Both the position numbers and the translations under genes were made by a program. Source: Flavobacteriales bacterium (GTDB lineage Bacteria; Bacteroidota; Bacteroidia; NS11-12g; UBA955). Taken from it: 64,000 nt of DNA. The stretch covers positions 1 to 64,000 of the forward strand of contig CANFLS010000004.1 of NCBI GenBank assembly GCA_947447955.1. Reading direction: 5' to 3'. Positions 34,706 through 43,087 of this stretch are shown in pieces; positions within the stretch are counted from its first letter, which is position 1, and every line of letters starts with the position of its first letter. The notes under the pieces were generated by a model. It ran no database searches, was not told the origin of the DNA, and saw only the letters and a list, made by a program, of their open reading frames with translations.

Positions 34706-36829
34706 CTATCGCAACAGCATAATTCCGCCGTTTACCGTTGCCCTTCTAACCCTGTCGCCAACTTTTTGCTCGTAGCGGTAAATGAAGGTATATAATGCTT
34801 CAGGACAAACCTCACCTTTGTAATAACCAGACCATTTAAATGAATTTGCATCATGGCTGTCGAATATTTTCTCTCCCCAACGGTTGTAGATATATAAGAA
34901 AACTGCATTTACATCGCGTCCAATAATTTCGAAAGAATCGTTTCTACCGTCACCATTTGGGGTGAATGCATCTGGAATAAATACGTCACAAAAACCAGAA
35001 GCTAAAGTTACTTCAATTTGATCTGTTGCAAATCCACAAGCGTTTGTTACGGTTACTGTATATATACCAGAAGTTGCCACATAAATTGAATTACCCGTAT
35101 AACCCGTACTCCAAGTTGTGGTTGCACCAGGCCAAGATGCTGTTAATTGTAAAAGAGAACCTTTACAAATTAAAGTATCACCCGGCAATGTAACTTGAGG
35201 CGTTGTTTTTTCACTAATATTGATTGTATCAGACCACTTGCAACCATTATTATCTACTTCCGCATAATATTTCCCACCATTTGTTATGGTTCTCGGATTG
35301 CTATTTGATCCATCATCCCACAAAACATTACCAGCAACTGGAATCAATAAATCCGTAGTGGAACCATCACATATTGTGGTATCTTTTCCTAAGCTAAATT
35401 TAGGCAATGCATTAATTTTTATAGTTTGGGTAGTTGAATCAGGACAGAAACTATCTTTGATCACATACTTTACGAGTTGGATACCCGCATTTCCTGGGGT
35501 ATAATTTGTACCAGCTATAGTTCCGGAAGATGTAGTAAATACGCCACCGGGAGTTCCTGGGGTAAGAGAAATAGCGGCACCGCCTTCACAAACTGCACCT
35601 GATAATCCGGTAAACTTCGCGTCGGTATTTGGTTTTACATATACATAACTTGTATCTCGGCTTTTACAACCTACAGGACTTTGGGCTTCGTGAATAATTT
35701 GATAATTTCCAGATGATGCGTAAGCATGTGTAATACTTTGGGTATTGGTTGTTGTACCATCTCCTAAATCCCAAAACCAAGATGATAAACCGGGATAAGA
35801 GTTATTGAAAACAAACGAATTACCTTTAAAACATTGAATTGGGTTATTGATTGAAACACCACTTGAAGGATCTGGAATTACGTTAATAACCAACGACGCG
35901 GTATCTGTACATCCCGTTCTGTTATTGTCGTAATAAGTTTCACTTTTATATAATACTCTGTAAGTACCAGCAGTTGTATAAGTTTTATTTGGGGTTGGGA
36001 TGGTTGCAGAATCAGAGGCTGTAAAATACCAAGTTCGGGTGTAAGCACATTTAGGAATTTTTGCAAGGGTTGTTTGGTCATCGAACTGAAAATAATTCCC
36101 CTCAAGACACTGAGATAGTTTGTTATTTTTCTCAATTGGCTTACTAATTGGCCTAGGAATAATAAATACCGCCTTTGTAGCTGTAAAGTTGTCTGTGCAA
36201 CCCAAAGCTGGAGAAGCAATTAAGGTAACTAAAAAGTTACCACCTTTCATGTAAGTATGGGTAACATTTGTACCAGAACCAGAAGTTGCATCTGCAAATA
36301 ACCAAGAATATGTTACTCCTGTATAGGTTGCGCTTGATTTATTTGTAAAAGTTACAACATTTGTTTTGTCGCAACTGTCTTTACTCACAGCGAAACTAAA
36401 ATCTAAAATTAAGTTTTGAGTAGTAAATGAAGCGGTGGCAAAAGATGACGTTAAATAATTCGGACTAGCCAAACCATCATGTTCAAATACTGCGATGTAA
36501 TATTTTGTATTGGGCTTAAGTCCTTTTAAAGTAAAATTATTGTTGATATTGTTCCAACAAGCAAAACTTGAAGAACCCAAGTTATCGCCATTTCCTAAAA
36601 TCGCGAAGGCAGTGTAGGCCGTTCCATCGGTTGGTGTTACAGTTACCGCAGAAGCTTCTTTCACTACAACTAAGCGCCATCCCCCATTTCCATTGGTCCA
36701 ACTTACCACAGCTTGGTTACATTGAATGGTACCAACTGCAATATTACTAGGCGCAACTGTTGGCTCTGCAGCCATCAAATTTCCTAGTGAAAACAATGAT
36801 ATTAGGGCAATTAGTAATTTTTTCATCAT
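34706..36829 (-). CDS. Secreted PKD protein with gliding-type (CHU_C, type B) sorting tail
   Basis: 707 aa from the ATG at 36829 (MMKKLLIALISLFSLGNLMAA signal). The open frame continues 15 codons upstream to a TTG, which is unlikely. After the signal come a fibronectin-III-like domain (about 25-135: NAVVSWTNGN-like core and LKGLKPNTKYYIAVFEHDG) and PKD domains (YSWLFADATSGSGTNVTHTY and WFWDLGDGTTTNTQSITHAY). Further Ig-like modules follow. The C-terminus, DVFIPDAFTPNGDGRNDSFE through RVRRATVNGGIMLLR, is the type B (CHU_C) sorting domain. Export should go through the T9SS, with a PorP/SprF-like partner usual for type B cargo. Ligand and role are unknown. No terminator was seen. Confidence 0.9.
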   Translation of the reverse strand: MMKKLLIALISLFSLGNLMAAEPTVAPSNIAVGTIQCNQAVVSWTNGNGGWRLVVVKEASAVTVTPTDGTAYTAFAILGNGDNLGSSSFACWNNINNNFTLKGLKPNTKYYIAVFEHDGLASPNYLTSSFATASFTTQNLILDFSFAVSKDSCDKTNVVTFTNKSSATYTGVTYSWLFADATSGSGTNVTHTYMKGGNFLVTLIASPALGCTDNFTATKAVFIIPRPISKPIEKNNKLSQCLEGNYFQFDDQTTLAKIPKCAYTRTWYFTASDSATIPTPNKTYTTAGTYRVLYKSETYYDNNRTGCTDTASLVINVIPDPSSGVSINNPIQCFKGNSFVFNNSYPGLSSWFWDLGDGTTTNTQSITHAYASSGNYQIIHEAQSPVGCKSRDTSYVYVKPNTDAKFTGLSGAVCEGGAAISLTPGTPGGVFTTSSGTIAGTNYTPGNAGIQLVKYVIKDSFCPDSTTQTIKINALPKFSLGKDTTICDGSTTDLLIPVAGNVLWDDGSNSNPRTITNGGKYYAEVDNNGCKWSDTINISEKTTPQVTLPGDTLICKGSLLQLTASWPGATTTWSTGYTGNSIYVATSGIYTVTVTNACGFATDQIEVTLASGFCDVFIPDAFTPNGDGRNDSFEIIGRDVNAVFLYIYNRWGEKIFDSHDANSFKWSGYYKGEVCPEALYTFIYRYEQKVGDRVRRATVNGGIMLLR

Positions 36830-36882
36830 ATTACAATACAAATATAGTAATAAATAGACATTTTTTTTACACAAAACGTGGC

Positions 36883-37611
36883 CTAAAAATCCGGATTTGT
36901 AATAAATTCTTCTTGAATAACATCTTTGTTCATTAATTTGAGCATTAATTGAACCAAAGTAACCACGTCTTTATTGCAATAAACGGCAATTCTATTGAGG
37001 TCATTTTCGCGGTAATAAACATCGGCAACCATGCTCCCGTCAATGTCATCTTTGGGGATTGGGATTCCAAATAAATTGGCAAGTAAATTCAAACTTGTAA
37101 AGCTTTTGAAATCGCCAAATTTCCAAAGTTCCATTGTATCAAGATTGGCAATTTCCCAAGGTTTTTTACCCGCGTTATCAAGCAAATATGGAAGTTTAAT
37201 TCCGTGAACAAGCATGCGTCTTGCAATATATGGATAATCAAATTCTTTGCCATTGTGTGCACAAAGTTTGCATCTATCGGTATTGAAATGTTGGATGAGT
37301 AAATTGGCAAAATCTTGCAACAAAACTTTTTCATCATCACCGTAAAATGACTTTAATCTGAGTTTGGGTTCAGATGGATGTCCGGTAATAATTCCCACTC
37401 CAATACAAACAATTTTACCAAATTCAGCATATATGGCAGCACGGTCAAAAATATCGGAAGCGGTAATGTCTTCTTTGATCATTGATTTGGCCTTTTTCTC
37501 CCACAGTTGTTGCCATGCCGGAGTTAAACCAGAAAAACTAGATGCCATTGGCACAGTTTCAATATCTAGGAATAACACTTTGGTTAAATCTAATTGCGAT
37601 AAATACTGCAT
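36883..37611 (-). CDS. Predicted 3'-5' exonuclease (PolB-like, DnaQ fold)
   Basis: 242 aa RNase H-like exonuclease domain. ExoI motif: VLFLDIETVPMASSF (D-I-E, about residues 16-18). ExoII: LCAHNGKEFDYPYIARRM (N...F-D, about 117-126). ExoIII region: VYYRENDLNRIAVYCNKDVVTLVQLML (Y-C-x-x-D, about 205-217). This matches the PolB-like exonuclease family, which is present as single-domain proteins in Bacteroidota. It presumably trims 3' ends of DNA or RNA in repair, but the substrate is not known. It sits just upstream of the CHU_C gene (same strand, 50-bp gap) without an obvious link. Confidence 0.88.
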   Translation of the reverse strand: MQYLSQLDLTKVLFLDIETVPMASSFSGLTPAWQQLWEKKAKSMIKEDITASDIFDRAAIYAEFGKIVCIGVGIITGHPSEPKLRLKSFYGDDEKVLLQDFANLLIQHFNTDRCKLCAHNGKEFDYPYIARRMLVHGIKLPYLLDNAGKKPWEIANLDTMELWKFGDFKSFTSLNLLANLFGIPIPKDDIDGSMVADVYYRENDLNRIAVYCNKDVVTLVQLMLKLMNKDVIQEEFITNPDF

Positions 37612-37666
37612 GTTTTAGAAATTGTACATTAATCTTCAAATCTACAAAATGCGCATAACTTTATTT

Positions 37667-37695
37667 TTGTTTTGTTCAAAATTCCGTGAATTTCG
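37667..37695 (+). promoter_or_regulatory. Candidate ftsX promoter (TTG-N18-GAATTTCG)
   Basis: TTG at 37667-37669, 18-nt spacer, GAATTTCG at 37688-37695, then CAAATACAATT and the ATG at 37707. The same GAATTTCGCA box precedes lptD. The box lies inside the longer open frame, which supports the ATG start. Confidence 0.5.
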
Positions 37696-37706
37696 CAAAT
37701 ACAATT

Positions 37707-38588
37707 ATGGAAGAAAAATCCACCAAACGCCGCAAACCAAGTGCGTTACCGAGTATTTTGAGTTTAACGGCAGTAATGTTTTTTTTAGGCCTCCTTGGAA
37801 CGAGCATGATTGGCTTTAAAGGATTGGGCAAATTGCTCATGGAGAGCAGCAGCATAGATATCTATTTCAATGATAGTATCCCTCAAGATGATGTTTTAAA
37901 GTTTAAAGCGCAGATTGACAAATTGCAGTGGGTAAAAAGTTCAACCTTTATTTCAAGAGAAGAAGGCATGAAACAAATGGGCGACAAATACGACCCAGAT
38001 TTCAATTCTTACATTGACGTTGTAACATTGCCGTTGAGTATTGAAATTTACCCCAAAGCAGAGTATGCTTCATCTAAATTTCTAGATCAAATTTCAAGAG
38101 AATTCAAAGAAAATTCATCGGTTGAAGATGTAATTTATCAAAGAAATTTGGTTGAAACACTCAATAGCACCCTTAAAAACACGCAATTGATATTGGGTGG
38201 AATTGCTGCTATTTTTATTATTATGTCCGTAATTTTAATTCAAAGTGCTGTACGTTTGGGTATTTTCGCAAACCGACATACAATCAAAAGCATGCAATTG
38301 GTTGGCGCAACCAATACCTTTATAGTAAAGCCTTTCATACTCACATTTATCAAATATGCGCTTATTGCATTTCCAATTGCAGCGGCACTGGTATATCTAA
38401 TTATTTGGCAAATACCAATGCTTTTTAGTCCTTTGAGTATCCTCACCGATTTCAACAAAAATATTGATGCACAAAATTTGCTTTATGTTTCAATTTTCAT
38501 TGCTATATTTGGAGTTGTGTTGTCGGCAACTTGTAGTTGGTTAAGCACTCGAAAATTCCTTAGAACTAAAATTGAAAATCTATACTAA
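37707..38588 (+). CDS. ftsX: Cell division protein FtsX
   Basis: 293 aa from the ATG at 37707; the frame opens earlier at a GTG (37686) inside the promoter. Order: basic cytoplasmic start (MEEKSTKRRKPSALPS), TM1 (ILSLTAVMFFLGLLGTSMIG), and an extracellular domain (about 45-165, SSSIDIYFNDSIPQDDVLKF...). Three more TM helices follow in an FtsX/MacB permease core: ILGGIAAIFIIMSVILIQSAVR, the FIKYALIAFPIAAALVYLIIW region and the last near the C-terminus. With the FtsE ATPase it activates peptidoglycan hydrolases at the division site. ftsE is not adjacent. It is coupled to the DUF3098 gene (ATG overlaps the stop). A TCCCTCAA motif lies at 37879. Confidence 0.93.
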   Translation: MEEKSTKRRKPSALPSILSLTAVMFFLGLLGTSMIGFKGLGKLLMESSSIDIYFNDSIPQDDVLKFKAQIDKLQWVKSSTFISREEGMKQMGDKYDPDFNSYIDVVTLPLSIEIYPKAEYASSKFLDQISREFKENSSVEDVIYQRNLVETLNSTLKNTQLILGGIAAIFIIMSVILIQSAVRLGIFANRHTIKSMQLVGATNTFIVKPFILTFIKYALIAFPIAAALVYLIIWQIPMLFSPLSILTDFNKNIDAQNLLYVSIFIAIFGVVLSATCSWLSTRKFLRTKIENLY

Positions 38589-38821
38589 TGAGCACATCTA
38601 AAAATAATCAAAACACGCCTGAAAACAAACCAGGTATGATCTTTAGCAAAGAAAATTACACCCTCACTTTAATTAGTCTTTTGATTATTATCATTGGCTT
38701 TTTTGTAATGGCTGGCACAGAAGGTGATATTTACGATTTTCGCAGAATTACATTGGCTCCAATTATTGTAATTATTGGCTTCGTTTTAGGCATATATGCC
38801 ATTTTCTTTAAAAAGAAATAA
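38588..38821 (+). CDS. DUF3098 small membrane protein
   Basis: 77 aa with a polar start, a KENYTLTLISLLIIIIGFFVMAG helix and a second helix near the end (TLAPIIVIIGFVLGIYAIFFKKK). This two-TM layout with SGTEGDIYDFRR-like linker (here AGTEGDIYDFRRIT) is the DUF3098 family, which in Bacteroidota lies between ftsX and uppP. The start overlaps the ftsX stop by 1 bp, and the next gene begins right after its stop. A role in the FtsX or UppP process is inferred only from this position. Confidence 0.85.
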   Translation: MSTSKNNQNTPENKPGMIFSKENYTLTLISLLIIIIGFFVMAGTEGDIYDFRRITLAPIIVIIGFVLGIYAIFFKKK

Positions 38822-39586
38822 ATGACTTGGCTCGAAAATGTTGTGTTGGCCGTTGTAGAAGGGCTAACAGAATATCTACCGGTAAGTAGCACCGGGCATT
38901 TAATGATGTTCAAAGAATGGATGAAAATTGAAGGTGCACAACTTGACACCTATATGATTTCCATTCAGTTCGGAGCCATTTTTGCAGTTATTGTTCTTTA
39001 TTGGCAAAAGTTCTTTTCTGCCAATTGGTTTAACTTTTATTCAAAATTACTTATTGGGTTTATTCCAGCTGCCATTTTGGGTTTCTTGCTCGATGATTAT
39101 CTAGAAGCAATGTTGCAAACTCCTGTAATTGTAGGAATTATGCTTATTACAGTGGGTGCTTTTTTAATTTTCATGGATAAAATACTTACCCCTGGAACCA
39201 AAGAAGTAGATGATATTTCATATAAAGATTCATTTATAATTGGCTTGGTACAAACCATTGCCATGATACCTGGAACAAGCCGAAGTGCGGCAACAATTGC
39301 GGGTGGTTTAGGTTGTAAATTATCGAAAAATGCAGCAACTGAATTCTCATTCTTTTTGGCCATCCCTACCCTTTCTGCTGCGGCAGCTTATAAAATACTT
39401 AAGAATTGGGATCAACTCAGTGCAACAAACCTAAGCGACATTGCCATTGGAAATGTAATTAGTTTTGTTACCGCAGCCATTGCCGTGAAATTTTTTATTG
39501 GCATTGTAAAATCTAAAGGTTTCCAATTTTTCGGATACTATAGAATTATAATTGGAAGTATTTTCCTAGTTACTTTATATTTATAA
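38822..39586 (+). CDS. uppP: Undecaprenyl-diphosphatase UppP/BacA
   Basis: 254 aa integral membrane enzyme that dephosphorylates undecaprenyl pyrophosphate to recycle the lipid carrier for peptidoglycan and O-antigen. Motif 1: AVVEGLTEYLPVSSTGHLMM (E-x(2)-T-E-x-L-P-V-S-S-T-G-H, about 14-28). Motif 2: IPGTSRSAATIAGGLG (P-G-T-S-R-S, about 154-169). These contain the catalytic Glu, His, Ser and Arg. About eight TM segments fit the fold. It also gives some bacitracin resistance in other species. It is in the ftsX-DUF3098-uppP operon. Usual truB is not next here; a DUF4159 gene follows after 2 nt. Confidence 0.97.
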   Translation: MTWLENVVLAVVEGLTEYLPVSSTGHLMMFKEWMKIEGAQLDTYMISIQFGAIFAVIVLYWQKFFSANWFNFYSKLLIGFIPAAILGFLLDDYLEAMLQTPVIVGIMLITVGAFLIFMDKILTPGTKEVDDISYKDSFIIGLVQTIAMIPGTSRSAATIAGGLGCKLSKNAATEFSFFLAIPTLSAAAAYKILKNWDQLSATNLSDIAIGNVISFVTAAIAVKFFIGIVKSKGFQFFGYYRIIIGSIFLVTLYL

Positions 39587-39588
39587 CC

Positions 39589-40263
39589 ATGAATTTTATC
39601 AAGGCAATTCTAATTACATTCATTTGTATGGGTTGTTTTGCGGTTAATTCATTAATTGCCCAATCGCCAAGTGTTCAATTGGCTAGACTCAAGTATTCTG
39701 GCGGTGGAGATTGGTATAGCAGTAAAACTGCGCTCAAAAACCTAGCTAGGTTTTGCAATTCCAAAATCAAAACAAACCTGAGAGATGAGGAAGTAATTGT
39801 TGAAGTTGGGTCTGAACAATTATACAACTTCCCTTTTGTATTTATGACAGGGCACGGAAATGTAATTTTCAGTGAGTCTGAAAGTATCAATTTAAGAAAC
39901 TACCTTAAATCTGGTGGTTTTTTGCATATTTGCGATAACTACGGAATGGATATATTCATTCGAAGAGAAATGAAAAAGGTATTCCCCGAACTTGAATTCA
40001 AACAAGTTCCATACTCTCATTCAATTTATCATCAAAGCTATCAATTCAATAATGGGTTGCCTAAAGTGCATGAACACGATGGCAAGCCTGCCGTTGGTTA
40101 TGGCTTGTTTTATGAGGGACGTTTGGTCTGCTTTTACGATTATGAATGCGATTTAGGAAACGGTTGGGAAGATCAAGAATTGTACAATGATGCCCCAGAA
40201 ATTAGAGAAAAAGCTTTACAAATGGGTGCCAATTTGATTCAGTTTGCTTTTACTTTGCAATAA
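39589..40263 (+). CDS. DUF4159-family periplasmic protein
   Basis: 224 aa with a signal peptide (ITFICMGCFAVNSLIA, cut before QSPSV). The DUF4159 fold resembles a GATase/ThuA-like domain. It begins VQLARLKYSGGGDWYSSKTALKNL, then FVFMTGHGNVIFSESESINLRNYLKSGGFLHICDNYGMD (about 85-123, the G-G-x-L-x-x-x-D motif). It ends at GNGWEDQELYNDAPEIREKALQMGANLIQFAF. Its family appears in Bacteroidota and is often found with MoxR/TPR-type gene sets, but none is here. It follows uppP by 2 nt and ends overlapping the start of nnr (TAATG), so it is part of the same operon. The function is not known. Confidence 0.85.
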   Translation: MNFIKAILITFICMGCFAVNSLIAQSPSVQLARLKYSGGGDWYSSKTALKNLARFCNSKIKTNLRDEEVIVEVGSEQLYNFPFVFMTGHGNVIFSESESINLRNYLKSGGFLHICDNYGMDIFIRREMKKVFPELEFKQVPYSHSIYHQSYQFNNGLPKVHEHDGKPAVGYGLFYEGRLVCFYDYECDLGNGWEDQELYNDAPEIREKALQMGANLIQFAFTLQ

Positions 40264-41690
40264 TGAATTTTCAAACTATTGGATACCCCATTTTAAGCGC
40301 CGAACAGAAGAAGGAATTAGATAAAAACACAATTATATCTGAGCCAATTCCATCAAATGATTTGCTTGAACGCGCTTGCTATCGGATATTTTTGTCCCTC
40401 AAAAAAATAATTAAAACAGAACAAACAGTTGATATTGTTTGCGGGCAAGGCAATAACGGTGCCGATGGTTTGTGCTTGGCTAGAATAATGGCATTTCATG
40501 GCTATAAAGTTTGTGTTTACAAGTTAAATATTACAAATAAATTCTCAATTGAATATGTATTTCAAAACGAGTTATTGTTGCAAACTCAAATAGAAATTAA
40601 AGAAATCAATAAATATAATTGCAAATTCTTTAGTAGTTCAGCCGACTTTATCATTGATGCAATTTTCGGATCGGGTATTAACGCTGCAATTAAAAATCCC
40701 CTTGATATTTTGGTTGAAAAAATCAATCAATCAAATGCCTTTCTAATTAGTTTGGATCAACCCAGTGGTTTAGGAACTTGGTCTTCTTTTGAGGGACCTT
40801 TTGTTAAGGCCCATAAAACTTTATGTATTGGAAGTGTAACGCCGAGTATATTGAATAGGTTTTATTCACAAGACATTGAAATAATTGATATTGGTTTACA
40901 ACATGAAAATATAAAGTTGCAAGGGACATTTATTCAAAGTCCATTGAGCGACCGTTTCATTAACGGGTTATTGCCAAAATCAAACCGACATGCGCACAAA
41001 GGCACAAAAGGACATTCTCTTCTATTGGGAGGGAACAAAGGCATGTCTGGTGCAATTGCATTAAGTGCAGTTGCTTGCAGTGAAATTGGATCGGGCAACG
41101 TTACCGTGGGAAGTGTTTTAAATACGCTAAACTATATTGACCATTTTCCCAACATCCAATTTTTAGAGACAAAATTGGATGGACAATCAATAGATGCAAT
41201 TGATTTCTCTAAATTCATGGCTATTGGAATAGGACCTGGTTTGGGCGTAAATGCAAGTACTTTGGCGTTTGTAAGTATTCTATTAAATACGGTTAGAAAT
41301 ATTCCGATGGTGATTGATGCCGATGCATTAAATATCATTGGTCAAAATAAAAACCTAATTCCAAGAATTCCGGCAGGAAGTATTTTAACACCACATCCTA
41401 AAGAACTATCGCGCGTTTTTGGTGAATTTCAAACGCAAGAAATCCAATGGGCGCATTTATCAAATTTAGCCCAAAATATGCAAATTCATATATTGGCAAA
41501 AGACACCTATTCGGTTCTATTTTGCGCAGACGGTGAAATTATAGTGAATGGCAATGGAAATGAATCATTGGCAAAAGGTGGCAGTGGAGATACATTAACA
41601 GGACTGATAACAGGGTTATTGTCGCAAGGCTTATCACCAAAAGAAGCAGCCATTTGTGGCATGTATCAACTTGTAAAATACAGACATTAA
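40263..41690 (+). CDS. nnr: Bifunctional NAD(P)H-hydrate epimerase/dehydratase
   Basis: 475 aa repair enzyme for damaged NAD(P)H. N-terminal NnrE epimerase (about 1-225): CGQGNNGADGLCLARIMAFHG binds nucleotide, and ISLDQPSGLGTW gives the catalytic Asp. C-terminal NnrD dehydratase (about 226-475): HKGTKGHSLLLGGNKGMSGA, AIGIGPGLGVN, VIDADALNII, LTPHPKELSRVFG and NGNGNESLAKGGSGDTLTGLI, with the catalytic Asp in GSGDT. The C-terminus stops right after GMYQLVKYRH, where family members have a further HG-x-AAD helix and about 20-30 residues. See findings for a possible indel. It is the last gene of the ftsX operon. Confidence 0.92.
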   Translation: MNFQTIGYPILSAEQKKELDKNTIISEPIPSNDLLERACYRIFLSLKKIIKTEQTVDIVCGQGNNGADGLCLARIMAFHGYKVCVYKLNITNKFSIEYVFQNELLLQTQIEIKEINKYNCKFFSSSADFIIDAIFGSGINAAIKNPLDILVEKINQSNAFLISLDQPSGLGTWSSFEGPFVKAHKTLCIGSVTPSILNRFYSQDIEIIDIGLQHENIKLQGTFIQSPLSDRFINGLLPKSNRHAHKGTKGHSLLLGGNKGMSGAIALSAVACSEIGSGNVTVGSVLNTLNYIDHFPNIQFLETKLDGQSIDAIDFSKFMAIGIGPGLGVNASTLAFVSILLNTVRNIPMVIDADALNIIGQNKNLIPRIPAGSILTPHPKELSRVFGEFQTQEIQWAHLSNLAQNMQIHILAKDTYSVLFCADGEIIVNGNGNESLAKGGSGDTLTGLITGLLSQGLSPKEAAICGMYQLVKYRH

Positions 41691-41715
41691 AAATTTCTCA
41701 AGATAGTTATAAAAC

Positions 41716-41745
41716 AAAAAATGCCGCAAATTGCGGCATTTTTTT
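41716..41745. terminator. Bidirectional terminator between nnr and the PorP-like gene
   Basis: Near-perfect palindrome AAAAAATGCCGCAA / TTGCGGCATTTTTT around a central A, with U-tracts on both strands. It lies between convergent genes. Confidence 0.95.
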
Positions 41746-41759
41746 GGTATAAATTTAAA

Positions 41760-43082
41760 TTACTTTACTTCCTTCACCCACATTTGTGGCACAGTAGACT
41801 CATAATAGAAAATACCTTTATTGGCTTCTTTCTCTGAGAAATAGTATTCCATATAAACATAATAACTCTTTGTTTTTGGTTCAAAAAACTTAAATGCAAT
41901 TACATCTTTCATGTACAATTCTTTGATTTGTTTGTTTGCTTTTTCTTCGTTGCTATGCAATCCAGCCACCAAATAGAAGCCAACTTCTGGTTTAATTTTA
42001 TCAATTGGAGGTAAGTGAATACCCGTAGTATCATGTCCTTTTCCAAAAGTTTTCATGTCTTTTAAAGAACGTGCTGTTACTTCCAATCTTTCTCTACCTT
42101 TTGGAGCTCTTTCTTTATTTGATTCTTCATCACCACCCTCAGAAGAATTATCTGATCCAGAATCGTCTTTGGTAGATACAGAACCACCGCCTAATGCAGC
42201 AAATCCTATTGTAGTTCTAAATTCGTGAATAGGCCCTAACAAACCACGTTGTTCACCATCAGGAACAGTATAAGAATAAGAAACAGAAATATCATCTTGT
42301 GGTTTAAAACCAATGTTTCCACCAAATTGCCAAAAGTTATTTTCACCTAAACCAACCCAAACCTTTTCTTTATACCAAAAACTAAGGTTGGCTTGGAAGT
42401 ATAGATAGTCCCAATTGTACCAAGTGCAGTTTATTGCAGGACGAATGGTCATATCATTCCCTAAATCACCTTTAAATCCTAACAATAAAGTAGATTGAGT
42501 TTGCAAATCGTACCCAGCTTTGTAGTTATAATAGGTATAATCAAAATGAGGCTTAGGCAAACGAGAAACAGAAAAACCAGCATACCAATTTTCAGCTTTT
42601 GCAAAAATAGAAGCTCTAAGATCGGCTCTAATTACTGGAGCGCTGTAACTAATTGCATTGATAATTGGATCATTTTCATGAATATAAACCATTTTAGATG
42701 CATCAAAATTTTGAGATAAAACACCAGCACTCACGCCTAAGCTCAGTTTAGTACTTCCTAAACCCAATGAATAAGCATATGTAGCGTATGCATTGTGAAT
42801 CTCGGAAAAAGCAATATTTTCCTTCAAATATAATAATCCAAAAGCCGTATTCTTGTTCTTAACAGGCATTGCTATATTGAACAATGTGTGTTGCGGCGAA
42901 CCCGGTGTTTGGGCAAATATTTTATTATAATAAAGAGAAACACTTCCTTGATCATTGCTAGTTATTGCCGCAGGGACACTAATTGAAGGATCCATATAAA
43001 ATTGATCAATACGGGCTCCCATTTGGGCAGAGGCTTGAAACGTCAAACCCAATATACCAATAATACTAAATAATTTTTTCAT
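41760..43082 (-). CDS. PorP/SprF-family outer-membrane protein with SPOR-like tail
   Basis: 440 aa. A signal peptide (LFSIIGILGLTFQASA, cut before QMG) is followed by a PorP/SprF barrel (about 20-300). It starts ARIDQFYMDPSISVPA with GSVSLYYNKIFAQTPGSPQH, then many short amphipathic strands. A disordered acidic/basic linker follows (about 302-365, DDSGSDNSSEGGDEES). A C-terminal domain about 70 residues long resembles SPOR: VGFYLVAGLHSNEEKANKQI, then FKFFEPKTKSYYVYMEYYFSEKEANKGI. PorP/SprF proteins help secrete or anchor type B T9SS cargo and are often encoded beside it, here the adhesin gene 5 nt upstream. The SPOR-like part could bind peptidoglycan. It is the second gene of that operon. Confidence 0.85.
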   Translation of the reverse strand: MKKLFSIIGILGLTFQASAQMGARIDQFYMDPSISVPAAITSNDQGSVSLYYNKIFAQTPGSPQHTLFNIAMPVKNKNTAFGLLYLKENIAFSEIHNAYATYAYSLGLGSTKLSLGVSAGVLSQNFDASKMVYIHENDPIINAISYSAPVIRADLRASIFAKAENWYAGFSVSRLPKPHFDYTYYNYKAGYDLQTQSTLLLGFKGDLGNDMTIRPAINCTWYNWDYLYFQANLSFWYKEKVWVGLGENNFWQFGGNIGFKPQDDISVSYSYTVPDGEQRGLLGPIHEFRTTIGFAALGGGSVSTKDDSGSDNSSEGGDEESNKERAPKGRERLEVTARSLKDMKTFGKGHDTTGIHLPPIDKIKPEVGFYLVAGLHSNEEKANKQIKELYMKDVIAFKFFEPKTKSYYVYMEYYFSEKEANKGIFYYESTVPQMWVKEVK

Positions 43083-43087
43083 AATAA

